Below are positions 1-8,292 of a DNA stretch of 25,357 nt, piece after piece (within the stretch, counting starts at the first letter, position 1; the number at the start of each line of letters is the position of its first letter). Source of the stretch: JADJOY01 sp046331705 [NCBI: bacterium]. GTDB lineage: Bacteria; JADJOY01. The notes beneath the pieces are model-generated. The model made no database searches, was not told the origin of the DNA, and saw only the letters and a list, made by a program, of their open reading frames with translations. The position numbers and the translations under genes were made by a program. Where the stretch lies: the NCBI GenBank assembly GCA_046331705.1, contig JAXLQJ010000078.1, positions 1 through 25,357 of the forward strand, given 5' to 3'.

Positions 1-1
1 C

Positions 2-997
2 TCGTTCCTGCTCACGCGCGAAGCGCTGCGCGAGTACGTCGCCAAGCTCGCCCCGTCCGGGCTCGTGGCGAGCTTCACCCATCGTGACGTCGATCCGGAG
101 CGGCGGATGCTCGGCCACGTCGAGGCGACCTTTCGCGCCGCCGGGCTCGACGCGTGGAGCGTGGCGGCGAGCGACGGATACGTCGTGCTGGGCACGCGCC
201 CGTCGCAGACGGCGCGCCTGCGTGCCCGCACCACGGAGCTCGCCGGTCGCCTCGCGGACGCGCGCCTCGATCCCGAGCCCCACGGCGCGAGCGCGCGCGC
301 CACGGCCCGCGTTGGCACCGACGACCGGCCGCTCTCTCAGCTCCTCTACGCGATGAGCATCCGCGATCTGCGGGATCGGTTGCGCGCGATCGGAGGCGCG
401 ACCTGCGTCCTCGCCGCGCTCTTCGTGACGGTGTGCGCCGGTGTGGCGTGGCGCGCGCGCTCGGGGTCCGCGACGCCCTGGGGCCGGCTCGCTCTCGCGG
501 GCGTCGTGGTCGGGCTCAACTTCGCGTTGCTCGAGATCTACGTGGTCGGGCTCGCCAATCGATCCAGCCACGAGATCTTCCTCAGCACGCTGGCGGCCAG
601 CGTTGGGTTCCTGGCGCTGGCGGGCCTGGGCGGGCTCGCGGCGCACGGCGGCGCGCGCCGTGGCGCGCGGGCGGTCGGGCTGGCGGGCGCTGGGGTGACG
701 CTCGCCTGCGGGGCCAGCGGCGCCGTGGGCCCGGCGTTCGCGGGCTGTGCCGCGATGACGCTCGCGACCGGCACGCTCTTTCCGTCGCTCATGCGAGCCG
801 ATGCGCGCCATCTGGTGGTGCTCTTCGTCGCCGATGCGCTGGGGGCGGCGATCGCTGCCGTGCTGGGAGTCCTCGGCCCGCCGCTTTGGGGTGTGACGTT
901 CACCGGGTGGCTCGCCGTGGCGGGCTTCGGTGCGGCGCTGGGTGCGTGCGCGCTCTTCGCGTGGCGCGCGCCGGCGCTCGGCACCGCGGCGCGCTGA
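2..997 (+). CDS. Spermidine-synthase-like membrane protein, 3' part only
   Basis: The open frame runs in from the left edge, so the start lies outside the window; a GTG at 65 is internal. The first visible residues (LTREALREYVAKLAPSGLVAS, then HRDVD) match the end of the Rossmann-fold domain of spermidine-synthase-like methyltransferase-fold proteins, where a 'LAPGG..A' strand is typical. After about 100 more residues come several hydrophobic segments, including one with LLEI (near 528) and one with GTLFPSLMR (near 770). These resemble the LIEI and 'PFP.GLR' membrane motifs found in membrane-fused spermidine-synthase-like proteins. The likely role is aminopropyl transfer or a related SAM-fold reaction at the membrane; the substrate cannot be told because the catalytic part is missing. 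Family assignment is fairly safe, function is inference. Confidence 0.75.
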   Translation, partial: SFLLTREALREYVAKLAPSGLVASFTHRDVDPERRMLGHVEATFRAAGLDAWSVAASDGYVVLGTRPSQTARLRARTTELAGRLADARLDPEPHGASARATARVGTDDRPLSQLLYAMSIRDLRDRLRAIGGATCVLAALFVTVCAGVAWRARSGSATPWGRLALAGVVVGLNFALLEIYVVGLANRSSHEIFLSTLAASVGFLALAGLGGLAAHGGARRGARAVGLAGAGVTLACGASGAVGPAFAGCAAMTLATGTLFPSLMRADARHLVVLFVADALGAAIAAVLGVLGPPLWGVTFTGWLAVAGFGAALGACALFAWRAPALGTAAR

Positions 998-1024
998 CGG
1001 GAGCGAGGCGGGGCCGCTCGACGC

Positions 1025-1047
1025 AGCCGCCGCAGCTCTCGGCGGCT
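1025..1047. terminator. Candidate two-way terminator hairpin between convergent genes
   Basis: AGCCGCCG (1025-1032) and CGGCGGCT (1040-1047) form a perfect 8-bp, all but one pair G:C, stem around a 7-base loop. It lies in the 63 bp between the stop at 997 on the plus strand and the stop at 1061 on the minus strand. There is no T-run on either side, so rho-independent termination is only an inference from position and stem strength. Confidence 0.5.
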
Positions 1048-1060
1048 CGGCGGCCGGGCG

Positions 1061-2389
1061 TCAGCGAGTCGCGCTCGAGCGAACGCCGGTGATGCGGTCG
1101 ATGGCGAGCCGCACGCGGGGATCGAGACTCGATCTGGCGCGTACCCGTTTCAGCGTCTCGAACGCTTCGGGGTGATTCGCGTTGAGTAGCGCCATCACCG
1201 CGACGATCTCGACCTCGGGCCTTCCCTGGTCGAACACGCCCTCGATCTCGCGTACGGCCCGCGCGGTGCCGGTTTGCGCTAGTGCCTCGAGGGCGCGCGA
1301 CGCGGCCCGGTCGCGGCCGGTGCGGGCGACCGTTCCGAGGCTCGCGAAGGCGGCGTCTGCTTGCGACTCCTCGCGCACGAGCGTCGCCAGCGCGGAGACG
1401 GCCGCCACGGCCACCTCGTCGCTCGGGTCCTGGGTCGCGCCGGCGGTGAGGTAGGGCAGGGCCTCGGCACCGCCCAATCGAGCCGCCAGCGCCATGAGCG
1501 CGCCTCTCGTGCCTTCGTCGGCGTCCTCGCGCCACGCGGCGAGGGCGGCAAGCGCACGCGCGTGGTTGGTCGCCGAGTCGTCCGCCAGCGCCGCCAGTGA
1601 GCCGACCAGCGCAGGTCGAAGCGCTGGGTTGGCCGTGCCGGCATCGACGAGCGCCGTTGCGAGCCCCTCCACGTGCACGCGGCCCAGCTGTCCGATCACG
1701 AACGCTTGCGACGTGCGGTCCTCGCTGGTGTCGCCGAGCCAACGCGCCAATCGCTGCGCCCGCGCCTCGTCGAGCCAGCGGCCGAGCGTGGGGCTCGCGG
1801 CCAACGTCCGCGCGGCGTCTCCGCGGAGGCTCGTCGGCGTGTCGTGGAGCTGGTCGAGAAGGACGTCGAGCGGCCGCAGCGCCTGCGCGCCGTCGCCGAG
1901 GGCGTCCAGGTAGCGACGCAGGGCCCCGGCGAGCGCTGCACGCTCGTCCTCTCGGATGGGACGAAGCGATTCGGGGCCGGCCGCGAGGCGTGCGCGAGCG
2001 TCTTCGTGCTGCCCTTTCCAGAGGCTCTGGGTGGGGACGTCGCCCAGGAACGCGACGTACGTGGCGCCTTCGGCCAGTCGTCGCGGATCCGAGGGGAATG
2101 CGCGGCGGGTGACGATGCGCAGGTCCGCCGGTGGCGTGCCGCGGATCGTGTCGACGACGTCGGCGCTCGCCACCTCGATTCGATCGGCAGACTCGGTCAC
2201 GCGCGTGATGCGGGCGACGACCGTGAGCGACGACGCGTGCGCCAGATCGAAGGCGCTGGCCGCAGGCGCGGGCAGACCCGCGCGCGCCGCGTGCGGCGGA
2301 AAGAGGGTCAGAAGCGAGGCTGAGGCGAGCGCGCGAGCGAGCCGCCCACGGTGGGCGGCCCGCTTGCGCGGATTCGACGGCGCGCCCAT
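1061..2389 (-). CDS. Exported HEAT-repeat protein
   Basis: This 442-residue protein starts with a basic stretch (NPRKRAAHRGR), a hydrophobic run (ALASASLLTLF) and a likely cleavage site near AARAG, which is a Sec signal peptide pattern. Residues about 40-140 form a beta-rich region resembling secreted proteins that bear a tissue-inhibitor-like fold (TVVARITRV..., YVAFLGD), but I cannot name it. From about residue 190 to 435 there are alanine-rich paired helices of the HEAT/PBS-lyase type (LRGDAARTLA, ALRPALVGSLAALA, DEVAVAAVSALATL, EVEIVAVMALLNA). Such solenoids act as protein-binding scaffolds. Its ATG directly abuts the TGA of the upstream lipoprotein gene (stop 2392-2390, start 2389), so the two are very likely translationally coupled. 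No catalytic residues are visible. Confidence 0.85.
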   Translation of the reverse strand: MGAPSNPRKRAAHRGRLARALASASLLTLFPPHAARAGLPAPAASAFDLAHASSLTVVARITRVTESADRIEVASADVVDTIRGTPPADLRIVTRRAFPSDPRRLAEGATYVAFLGDVPTQSLWKGQHEDARARLAAGPESLRPIREDERAALAGALRRYLDALGDGAQALRPLDVLLDQLHDTPTSLRGDAARTLAASPTLGRWLDEARAQRLARWLGDTSEDRTSQAFVIGQLGRVHVEGLATALVDAGTANPALRPALVGSLAALADDSATNHARALAALAAWREDADEGTRGALMALAARLGGAEALPYLTAGATQDPSDEVAVAAVSALATLVREESQADAAFASLGTVARTGRDRAASRALEALAQTGTARAVREIEGVFDQGRPEVEIVAVMALLNANHPEAFETLKRVRARSSLDPRVRLAIDRITGVRSSATR

Positions 2390-5300
2390 TCAGCGCGCGG
2401 CGCTCACGGGCGGATCGAAGGTGTCGTTGCCGTTCGCGTCCACGAACAACGGGTTGGTGAACGCCAGCGCCCGCACGCCCGGCTCCGCGGGATCGTTCAC
2501 GAACAGGTCCGCGAGCGTCTGATTCGCATCGATGTTGCTCGGCAGTATCGGGAAGAGCGTGCGCGAGCTGCCGGTGGTGCCCTTCACGATCACCACCACC
2601 CACTTGTCCGTGCTTCCCACGCTGAGTGGCACGGAAACGCTGGCCTCGTTCCGGCTCGATCCGTTCACCGGCACGGACGTGATCGAGAAGTCGGCACCAG
2701 CGTGAAGCGTGAGCGTGGGCGCCACGCGGTACTCGGGTGGGGTGGCGGCGTTGCCGTCGGCGTCGACACCGCTCGGCACCGTGCTCACGTACACCTCGAT
2801 GGTGTCGAAATCGGCCCAGGGTGCCGCTTGCACCTCGACGTGCAGCGTGGCCTGGCCGTCACTGGTGCTGGCGATCCGCGAGGCACCGAGGCCGAGACCG
2901 GCACTCTCGCCCGTGGAGGCCGCCGTGATGCTGGCCGTCACGAACGGGCCGTTCGAGCACACGGATCTGCCGCCGAGGACGCTGGCGGCGATCTCGTCCG
3001 CGTCGATGGAGGCGGGGGCGTCGGTCGAGGATGCCACCCAGTTGCGTGGCTCGCCCACCTGGGTGGTTGCCGCCACGTGCGAGTCCGAATCGCACGTCGC
3101 CGTCTTCACGAGGCCCTGGTTCATCAGGTTGAACCAATCGCCGAGGTTCTGATCCGTCAGCTCGGCGATCTCGCCGTTGCCGCTGCCGATCCAGATCTCC
3201 ATCGCGTCGAAGCCCGGATCGAAGAGGTTGCCGCTCGCCGGGTCCAGCCGGAACGCGGCGGGATCGAACGCGGAGCTGGGCGGCACCGAGCCGGTATCGA
3301 TGCCGAGGGCCTCGAAGGTGCCCATCTGCAGCGAGTTGAGGTGATTGATCTGGACCACGCGCGGACCACTCGGGGGCAGCGCGTGCAGCGCGGCGTAGAT
3401 CTCGCCGGGCGCGCGGCTGTAATGGCCGAGCGCCGGGAAGTCGGTTCCCGGGACCTCGCCACGGCTCCAATCGAAGGCACCCATGTTGCGCGTGCTCGGG
3501 TTCGGAACCAGCGGCCACGGGTTGATGTGGCCGTAATCGCTGGGCGTCACCTCGGCGCCCTTGGCGTAGCCGATCACGCTCGATGCGCCGGCGGCCGCGA
3601 TGGACGGCGTGAGGTCGGAGACGAAGTCGTGGTCGGTGCTGACGAAGAAATCGAGCCCCTCGGCGAGATTCGTGAGGATGCGGTCGGGATCGCTGGCGCC
3701 GGCGTCGTAGCTCGCCTGCTGGTGCTGGTGGAAATCGCTCGACACGAATCCCGTGGTGTCGAGGACGCGCCGCACGGTGGCGCTCACGAGCAGCGGCGAG
3801 CCCGGGGCGACGGTGACCGTCTGCCGGTCGACGTCGTACTCGGGGCCGTGCGAGACCACCACTTGATAGTCGCCCGGCTCGATCGGGAACGCGGCGACGT
3901 GACCGTCCACGCCCGCGAATCGCACCGCCGACACGCCGCGCGGCAGCAAGTCGCCGTCGTTGCGGAAGATGCCGCCGGTCGAGGTGATGAAGCCGAGCAA
4001 GTCGAGATTGGCGGTGGTGGAGGGGCTGGGATCGATTCCCACCACGCTCACCTTGGCGGCGATGGGTGCGTTCGACTCGTCGACGACGCTCACCTCGAGC
4101 GTTCCCGCCGGAGCGAGGTCGTGCTCGTTGTACGCGACCCCGGTGCCGTCGACGGGAACGTTCAACGTGAGCCCCGCGGGCGCCGGGTATCCGTCGGCGT
4201 TCACGACCAAGCTGTACACACCGGCGGGAACGGTGCCGATGTAATGACCGTCCGCGTCGGTCTCGAGACCGGCGACCACCTTCACCGACTGGAAGAGATC
4301 GCCGAGGAGCGTCACCACGCTCACGCGCGCGCCGGCCACGGGCTGGGCGCCGGCGCGCACGAATCCTTCGACGGTGCCGAACGGGATGCCGAGCTGGCGA
4401 TCGCGAACCGAGGAGACCGGCGTCGTGTCGCCGTTTCCGATCACGAACCGACGCGAATAGCTGTTGGTGCCGCCGGCAGGGACCACGAAGTGCGGCGTCG
4501 CGCCGAAGATCAGATCGAAGATGCTCGCATCGTGCAGGAAGATGTTGAGGCCGCTGTTGGAGACCGCGTCGTTGCCGCCCTGCGCGTCCGGGATGTAGCC
4601 GTAGGAGACGCCCGCCATCGTGGGACCGCTCGCGACCCACGCCATGTAGTCGGCGTCGAAGCGCACCAGCATCCCCGATCCCGAGGTCCCGCCGTAGCCC
4701 AGGCCGGGGAAGAAGATCTCGCCCTCGCCGCCGCCGTTGACCCAGTCGCCGATGGGGATGCCGAGATCCGTCGCGCCGTCGTTCTTGATGGTGGTGGTGA
4801 TGCGCACGAAGTTCTCGCCGGGGGCGAGCGAATACTCGGTGGCGATCTCGATCGGCAGGTCGTGGTCGTCGTACTGGGCGGGGAGCGAGAAGAGGCCGCC
4901 GCCCAAGAACACGATCAGCGAGCTCAGGTTCTGGGTGTCGAAGACATCGTCGACCCCTTCGAAGCGCACCACCGCGGGGCTGCCGTCGCTGCCATCGTTC
5001 ACGACGGTGGCGCTGGTGTAGTTGGGCGTGGACTCGACGTTGATGAGCGGGGCGACCACCTCGAAGCTGTCGCGGTCGGGATCGCCGGGGCCGCGCTGGA
5101 GGTCGCCGTCGATGATGTTGCCGCCGTAGACGTGAGCGCCGTACGCCGAGCGCACCGAGCGACCGCCGCCATCGGTGGGCGTCACGTCCTCGATCACCAC
5201 GCGGATCAGGTCGTTGTAGAGGACGTAGTCACCGACGCACCCGCGCGCCTGCGGACCACCCACGAGCAGGCCCGCCGTGGCGGGCGCCGTCCGGGTGGCC

Positions 5301-5662
5301 ATGGCGTGCCCCTGGGCGACCGAGAACTCGGCCACGTCCTTGGCGGTGGCGCTGCCGGCGCCGATCGAGACCACCAGCCGATTGCGGCCCGTGCTGGCGG
5401 CGCCAGGGCCGACGGGAAGCGCCGCGGTGGCGCCGCTCGCGGTCACCGTGAACGCCGCCGTCACGTCGCTGCCATTCAGGACGGCCTGGAAGCTCGTCGC
5501 CGTCGTGCCCGGCTGGAACGACACCTGCACCGGTACGGTGGGCGTCACCACCACTTCTTCCTCGAAGGGAGCGAGGACCGCGATCGGCGGCGTCGTGTTG
5601 CACGCCGCAACCAACGCCGCGAAGCAAATGAAGACGATCGAGACGCGCGCCCGCTGCCGCAT
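2390..5662 (-). CDS. PHP-domain lipoprotein, CehA/McbA-type metallohydrolase
   Basis: 1090 residues. The N-terminus MRQRARVSIVFICFAALVAAC has a lipobox (LVAAC), so the mature protein is probably lipid-anchored outside the cytoplasm. Residues about 20-110 look like a beta-sandwich, followed by a beta-rich domain to about 420. A carboxypeptidase-regulatory-like domain follows (GTVEGFVRAGAQPVAGARVSV to about 535), then the PHP part: DFHQHQ near residue 644, STDHD near 674, GAEVTPSDYGHINPW near 700, VQINHLNS near 772 and CDSDSH near 857. These His/Asp clusters are the metal-binding motifs of the PHP superfamily as seen in CehA/McbA-type hydrolases. The substrate is unknown; carbamate ester hydrolysis is known for the namesakes only. 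A SD-like GAGGGG sits about 7 bases before the ATG. It leads the operon with the HEAT-repeat gene. Confidence 0.88.
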   Translation of the reverse strand: MRQRARVSIVFICFAALVAACNTTPPIAVLAPFEEEVVVTPTVPVQVSFQPGTTATSFQAVLNGSDVTAAFTVTASGATAALPVGPGAASTGRNRLVVSIGAGSATAKDVAEFSVAQGHAMATRTAPATAGLLVGGPQARGCVGDYVLYNDLIRVVIEDVTPTDGGGRSVRSAYGAHVYGGNIIDGDLQRGPGDPDRDSFEVVAPLINVESTPNYTSATVVNDGSDGSPAVVRFEGVDDVFDTQNLSSLIVFLGGGLFSLPAQYDDHDLPIEIATEYSLAPGENFVRITTTIKNDGATDLGIPIGDWVNGGGEGEIFFPGLGYGGTSGSGMLVRFDADYMAWVASGPTMAGVSYGYIPDAQGGNDAVSNSGLNIFLHDASIFDLIFGATPHFVVPAGGTNSYSRRFVIGNGDTTPVSSVRDRQLGIPFGTVEGFVRAGAQPVAGARVSVVTLLGDLFQSVKVVAGLETDADGHYIGTVPAGVYSLVVNADGYPAPAGLTLNVPVDGTGVAYNEHDLAPAGTLEVSVVDESNAPIAAKVSVVGIDPSPSTTANLDLLGFITSTGGIFRNDGDLLPRGVSAVRFAGVDGHVAAFPIEPGDYQVVVSHGPEYDVDRQTVTVAPGSPLLVSATVRRVLDTTGFVSSDFHQHQQASYDAGASDPDRILTNLAEGLDFFVSTDHDFVSDLTPSIAAAGASSVIGYAKGAEVTPSDYGHINPWPLVPNPSTRNMGAFDWSRGEVPGTDFPALGHYSRAPGEIYAALHALPPSGPRVVQINHLNSLQMGTFEALGIDTGSVPPSSAFDPAAFRLDPASGNLFDPGFDAMEIWIGSGNGEIAELTDQNLGDWFNLMNQGLVKTATCDSDSHVAATTQVGEPRNWVASSTDAPASIDADEIAASVLGGRSVCSNGPFVTASITAASTGESAGLGLGASRIASTSDGQATLHVEVQAAPWADFDTIEVYVSTVPSGVDADGNAATPPEYRVAPTLTLHAGADFSITSVPVNGSSRNEASVSVPLSVGSTDKWVVVIVKGTTGSSRTLFPILPSNIDANQTLADLFVNDPAEPGVRALAFTNPLFVDANGNDTFDPPVSAAR

Positions 5663-5879
5663 CGTGGTGCCCCTCGCCGGACGAACCGCTCCGGCATCCG
5701 ATCCACATCGATTGTGAACGAGTCGCCACGCCCCCGTGACGGACGAAAAACGCTACCACCGCCGCGCGCACGCGAGCAATGATTCTTCGCGACGTCTCTT
5801 CGTGATTCTTTGCAGATCGTTGTAGATCGTTGCAGATCGTCGCAGCTCGTCGCGATCGGCGTGTTGCGGCTGAGGCAAC
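5663..5879. promoter_or_regulatory. Divergent promoter region shared by two surface-protein genes
   Basis: These 217 bp separate the PHP lipoprotein gene (minus) from the carboxypeptidase-regulatory-like gene (plus), so promoters for both must lie here or overlap it. It is visibly richer in A+T than the flanking coding DNA in 5740-5830. It contains four tandem decamers (5811-5850) and two copies of TGATTCTT (5780-5787 and 5803-5810), 23 bp apart. I see no convincing -35/-10 pair. Confidence 0.6.
5811..5850. repeat. Four tandem 10-bp repeats, consensus TGCAGATCGT
   Basis: The copies are TGCAGATCGT, TGTAGATCGT, TGCAGATCGT and CGCAGCTCGT, at 5811, 5821, 5831 and 5841, with a weaker match (CGCGATCGGC) following at 5851. 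A 10-bp period places each copy on nearly the same DNA face. The array ends about 30 bp before the plus-strand start, so it could be a multi-site operator. Seen directly: the repeat. Inferred: protein binding. Confidence 0.7.
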
Positions 5880-7838
5880 GTGACGCGCATGGGAAGCGGA
5901 CTCCGAACGATGATCGATCGGCGACGGAGGGTGCGTTGGCTCGCCTGGATCGGTGGGGTGATCGTTGTCGTGGCGATCGTTGCCGGCATGCGCAATCGCT
6001 CGTCGTCTGTCGCCGCGCGCCGGGAGCGGAGGCCTACGCGAATCGCGCTCGGCCCGACCCCGTCGGACGCGTCCGGATCCATCGAAGCCGCTACCTCGTC
6101 GAAGCGACGCTCCGGCGGCGAGCAGCCGATCGGCGCCGAGACACCCAGGGCATTCAGCGAGATCTTCTTGCGCGCCCAGCCAGGCCTCGGGTCGACCGTG
6201 CGTGGGCGGGTGCGATTTGTCGGCGGGGCACCGCCGTGGCCGCCTGTGAAGATCGACCTTCAGGGCAACGGGATGGCGATCGCCAACGCGGTGCTCGTCG
6301 ACGACGAGCGATTCGAGTTCGCGGACGTCGTCTCCGACGTGCCACTCACGATCGACATCACCGCCTACGGTCGACGCTGGTGGCACCGGAGCTTTCTGCT
6401 GGGGCGCGGCGAACTCGAGGAGATCGACGCGCAGTTGGTGCCCACGGAGCCTGAGCCGCCGGTGGCTCTCGATGGCTCCGTGAGCGATTCGCGCGGTCAC
6501 CCAGTCGCGGCGGCGCGCGTCTCGATTGCGGATGGTGGCGCCACCGAGACGAACTTGGCGGGCCGATTCTCGCTCGTTCGAGAGCAGCGCCAATGCTCGC
6601 TCAGCGTCGCGCATGCGGACCACCCGACGGCTCAGATATGGGTTTGCCCGCCCGCGCAGCAGGATGTGCGGATCTCGATCACGCTCGCGGACAGTCACGC
6701 CATCGAGATCGAGGTCGTGGACGAAACGGGCGCGCCAATGCCGAGTCTCGACGTGAGTTGCACCGCGCGCACCGCTGATGTGCGTGGCGGAGAAGTCGAC
6801 GCGGCTGGCACGACCGGCGAGGATGGCCGCGTCGTCCTCACGCGTCTGGTCGCCGATCGCTGGACTTGCCGAGCGTATCGGCCCGGTTACGACGGGCCCA
6901 CGCCGCAATCGGTTTGGATCGACGCCGACCACCCTGTCGGGCGCGTCCAGCTTCACCTGGCTCGATGGCGGCCGGTCGCAGGTGGTGAGTCGATCCGGGG
7001 CAGGGTAGTCGCGGACGACGGTGAATCCCTGACCGGAGTCCGCGTCACCGCCGAGGCGGGTGGCCACTGGGCCCAGGTGGAGGCCCTCGACGCCACGGGG
7101 CGCTTCGACATTCCGCGTCTGCCGGCCGGTGCATACACCGTCACCGCGCGCGCCGATGACCACACATCCACCACGATCCCCAATGTTTTCACCGGCACGA
7201 CGGAGCTCGCCATCCCGGTGTACCCACCTGGCAGACTGCGATTGCAGGTCGTCGACGCCGATACGGGTGATCCCATCCCTGGAGCGAGCGTCGATGGCTA
7301 TGGGTACACCGATCGCGGCGGCCGATTCCTTTTCGAGTGGCTGCCGCGTGAGCCCGTGAAGCTGCACATCTGGGCAGCGGGGTACGCGGAGAGCTTCGCG
7401 GGGCCGTTCCAAGGCGAGCCTGGCGCGACGGTCGACGGTGGGGTCGTGCGTCTGAGGCGCGGTGGCGTCGTGCGGGGACGTGTCCTGGACCCAGACGGTC
7501 GTCCCCGCGGTGGTCTGTGGGTCTGGGCGTGCCCCGGGAATGTGTCCTTCTACCTGTGCGAACAGCTGATTCACCAGAAGACGTTGACGCGCAAGACAGG
7601 CGAGTTCGTGATCACCGGTCTCACCACCCGGCGCTGGCATATTCGCTCATTCGACGACGACGCCGGCCTTCGTGTCGGAGAACTCGTCGATGTAATCGAC
7701 GGCCGGCAAGCCGAAGCACTGGAGCTCATCCTCGGCCGTTCCGAATGGACGTTCCAGAACCACGAGGACGGCGTGGAATCCGACGGTCACGGCAAGATCG
7801 GTGAATTCCGATCCGAGTGGTTCGAGACGGCGGAATGA
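5880..7838 (+). CDS. Membrane-anchored carboxypeptidase-regulatory-like repeat protein
   Basis: 652 residues. A basic N-terminus (DRRRRVRW) is followed by one hydrophobic helix (LAWIGGVIVVVAIVAGM) with no clear cleavage site, so it is probably a signal anchor with the rest outside the cytoplasm. At least four beta-sandwich units of the carboxypeptidase-regulatory-like type follow, at about residues 195 (LDGSVSDSRGHPVAAARVSI), 372 (IRGRVVADDGESLTGVRV), 452 (LRLQVVDADTGDPIPGASV) and 530 (VVRGRVLDPDGRPRGGLWV). They show the usual 'G.V.D..G.P..GA.V' start and 'G.F.I..L..G.Y.V' close. No enzyme motif is visible; a structural or ligand-binding role at the surface is an inference. GTG at 5880 is preferred because GAGG lies at 5872-5875; the ATG at 5889 would sit 13 bases away. 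It is divergent from a gene bearing the same domain. Confidence 0.85.
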   Translation: MTRMGSGLRTMIDRRRRVRWLAWIGGVIVVVAIVAGMRNRSSSVAARRERRPTRIALGPTPSDASGSIEAATSSKRRSGGEQPIGAETPRAFSEIFLRAQPGLGSTVRGRVRFVGGAPPWPPVKIDLQGNGMAIANAVLVDDERFEFADVVSDVPLTIDITAYGRRWWHRSFLLGRGELEEIDAQLVPTEPEPPVALDGSVSDSRGHPVAAARVSIADGGATETNLAGRFSLVREQRQCSLSVAHADHPTAQIWVCPPAQQDVRISITLADSHAIEIEVVDETGAPMPSLDVSCTARTADVRGGEVDAAGTTGEDGRVVLTRLVADRWTCRAYRPGYDGPTPQSVWIDADHPVGRVQLHLARWRPVAGGESIRGRVVADDGESLTGVRVTAEAGGHWAQVEALDATGRFDIPRLPAGAYTVTARADDHTSTTIPNVFTGTTELAIPVYPPGRLRLQVVDADTGDPIPGASVDGYGYTDRGGRFLFEWLPREPVKLHIWAAGYAESFAGPFQGEPGATVDGGVVRLRRGGVVRGRVLDPDGRPRGGLWVWACPGNVSFYLCEQLIHQKTLTRKTGEFVITGLTTRRWHIRSFDDDAGLRVGELVDVIDGRQAEALELILGRSEWTFQNHEDGVESDGHGKIGEFRSEWFETAE

Positions 7839-7867
7839 CGGGAGCGCTGTGTCGCTCGTGGATGGGT

Positions 7868-7906
7868 CATCGAGAATCCTCGGCGCTCCAACCGAGCTTC
7901 TCGATG
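7868..7906 (+). terminator. Long hairpin after the stop at 7838
   Basis: CATCGAGAA (7868-7876) pairs with TTCTCGATG (7898-7906). After a small internal loop, CTCGG (7879-7883) pairs with CCGAG (7892-7896) around an 8-base loop. Fourteen base pairs in total, 30 bases downstream of the stop. No T-run follows, so it may serve as a 3' end stabiliser or a terminator of a non-classical kind. Confidence 0.55.
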
Positions 7907-8254
7907 CGCCCACATTGGAGCGCGCACGATTCCTCCACCGCAAATCTCGGCGGAGACACTGCCGCGCGACGTCGACCGTCTCGGAACCGAACGGAATGTC
8001 CGAGAAGTGAACCGTGGGCGATCCGCACGACGGCGCCGCTTACCTAGCCCGTTGCCCCGTGATTTGTTGTGAGAGTCGCCGACCAGCGCTACCAAGGCCC
8101 GCGGCATCGGGTCTGCAAAGCCTGGTTCGCGGCGTGCCGGCTGACGTCTCCCGAGCCTCACGACCGTTGGTTGCGGGACACCGTACGAAATGCGGGAGCG
8201 CATGAAGTTGCGTCGACGCCGGCCCGAGCGCAGCCGCGTGTAGAAGGTGACGCC

Positions 8255-8272
8255 GGAGCTCGATCGAGCTCC
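8255..8272. promoter_or_regulatory. 18-bp perfect palindrome in the 5' leader of the phosphatase gene
   Basis: GGAGCTCGATCGAGCTCC reads the same on both strands. It ends 9 bases before the SD sequence (8282-8286). It could be an operator for a dimeric regulator or, in RNA, a small hairpin next to the ribosome binding site. No factor can be named. Confidence 0.5.
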
Positions 8273-8281
8273 ACTTCTGAT

Positions 8282-8286
8282 GGGAG
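8282..8286 (+). promoter_or_regulatory. Ribosome binding site that decides the phosphatase start
   Basis: GGGAG at 8282-8286 touches an ATG at 8287 directly but sits six bases before a second in-frame ATG at 8293. Normal SD spacing therefore favours 8293 (MGIEWSQLP) over 8287 (MPMGIEW). Confidence 0.6.
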
Positions 8287-8292
8287 ATGCCG

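Larger units (their letters stand above)
7839..8286. other. Non-coding stretch between two plus-strand genes
   Basis: About 450 bp with no open frame that looks like a real gene on either strand; the short frames here lack family motifs and normal codon bias. It holds a long hairpin at 7868-7906, just after the upstream stop, and an 18-bp perfect palindrome at 8255-8272, just before the downstream ribosome binding site. The promoter of the phosphatase gene should lie here, but I cannot point to -35/-10 boxes. Confidence 0.55.

Noticed and set aside
900-2603. A minus-strand open frame overlapping the HEAT-repeat gene in another frame
   Set aside because: Arg-rich shadow; the neighbouring frame has a signal peptide and HEAT repeats and abuts the upstream gene.
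2351-5782. A very long plus-strand open frame (over 1100 codons) opposite the PHP lipoprotein gene
   Set aside because: It is rich in Arg, His, Asp and Val in the pattern of an antisense shadow, has no motifs, and the opposite strand has a signal peptide, lipobox and all PHP motifs.
5229-7640. A long minus-strand open frame (about 800 codons) across the divergent promoter and the plus-strand repeat protein
   Set aside because: It overlaps two well-supported genes and the intergenic region, has no family motif and shows shadow-like composition; high GC makes such frames common.
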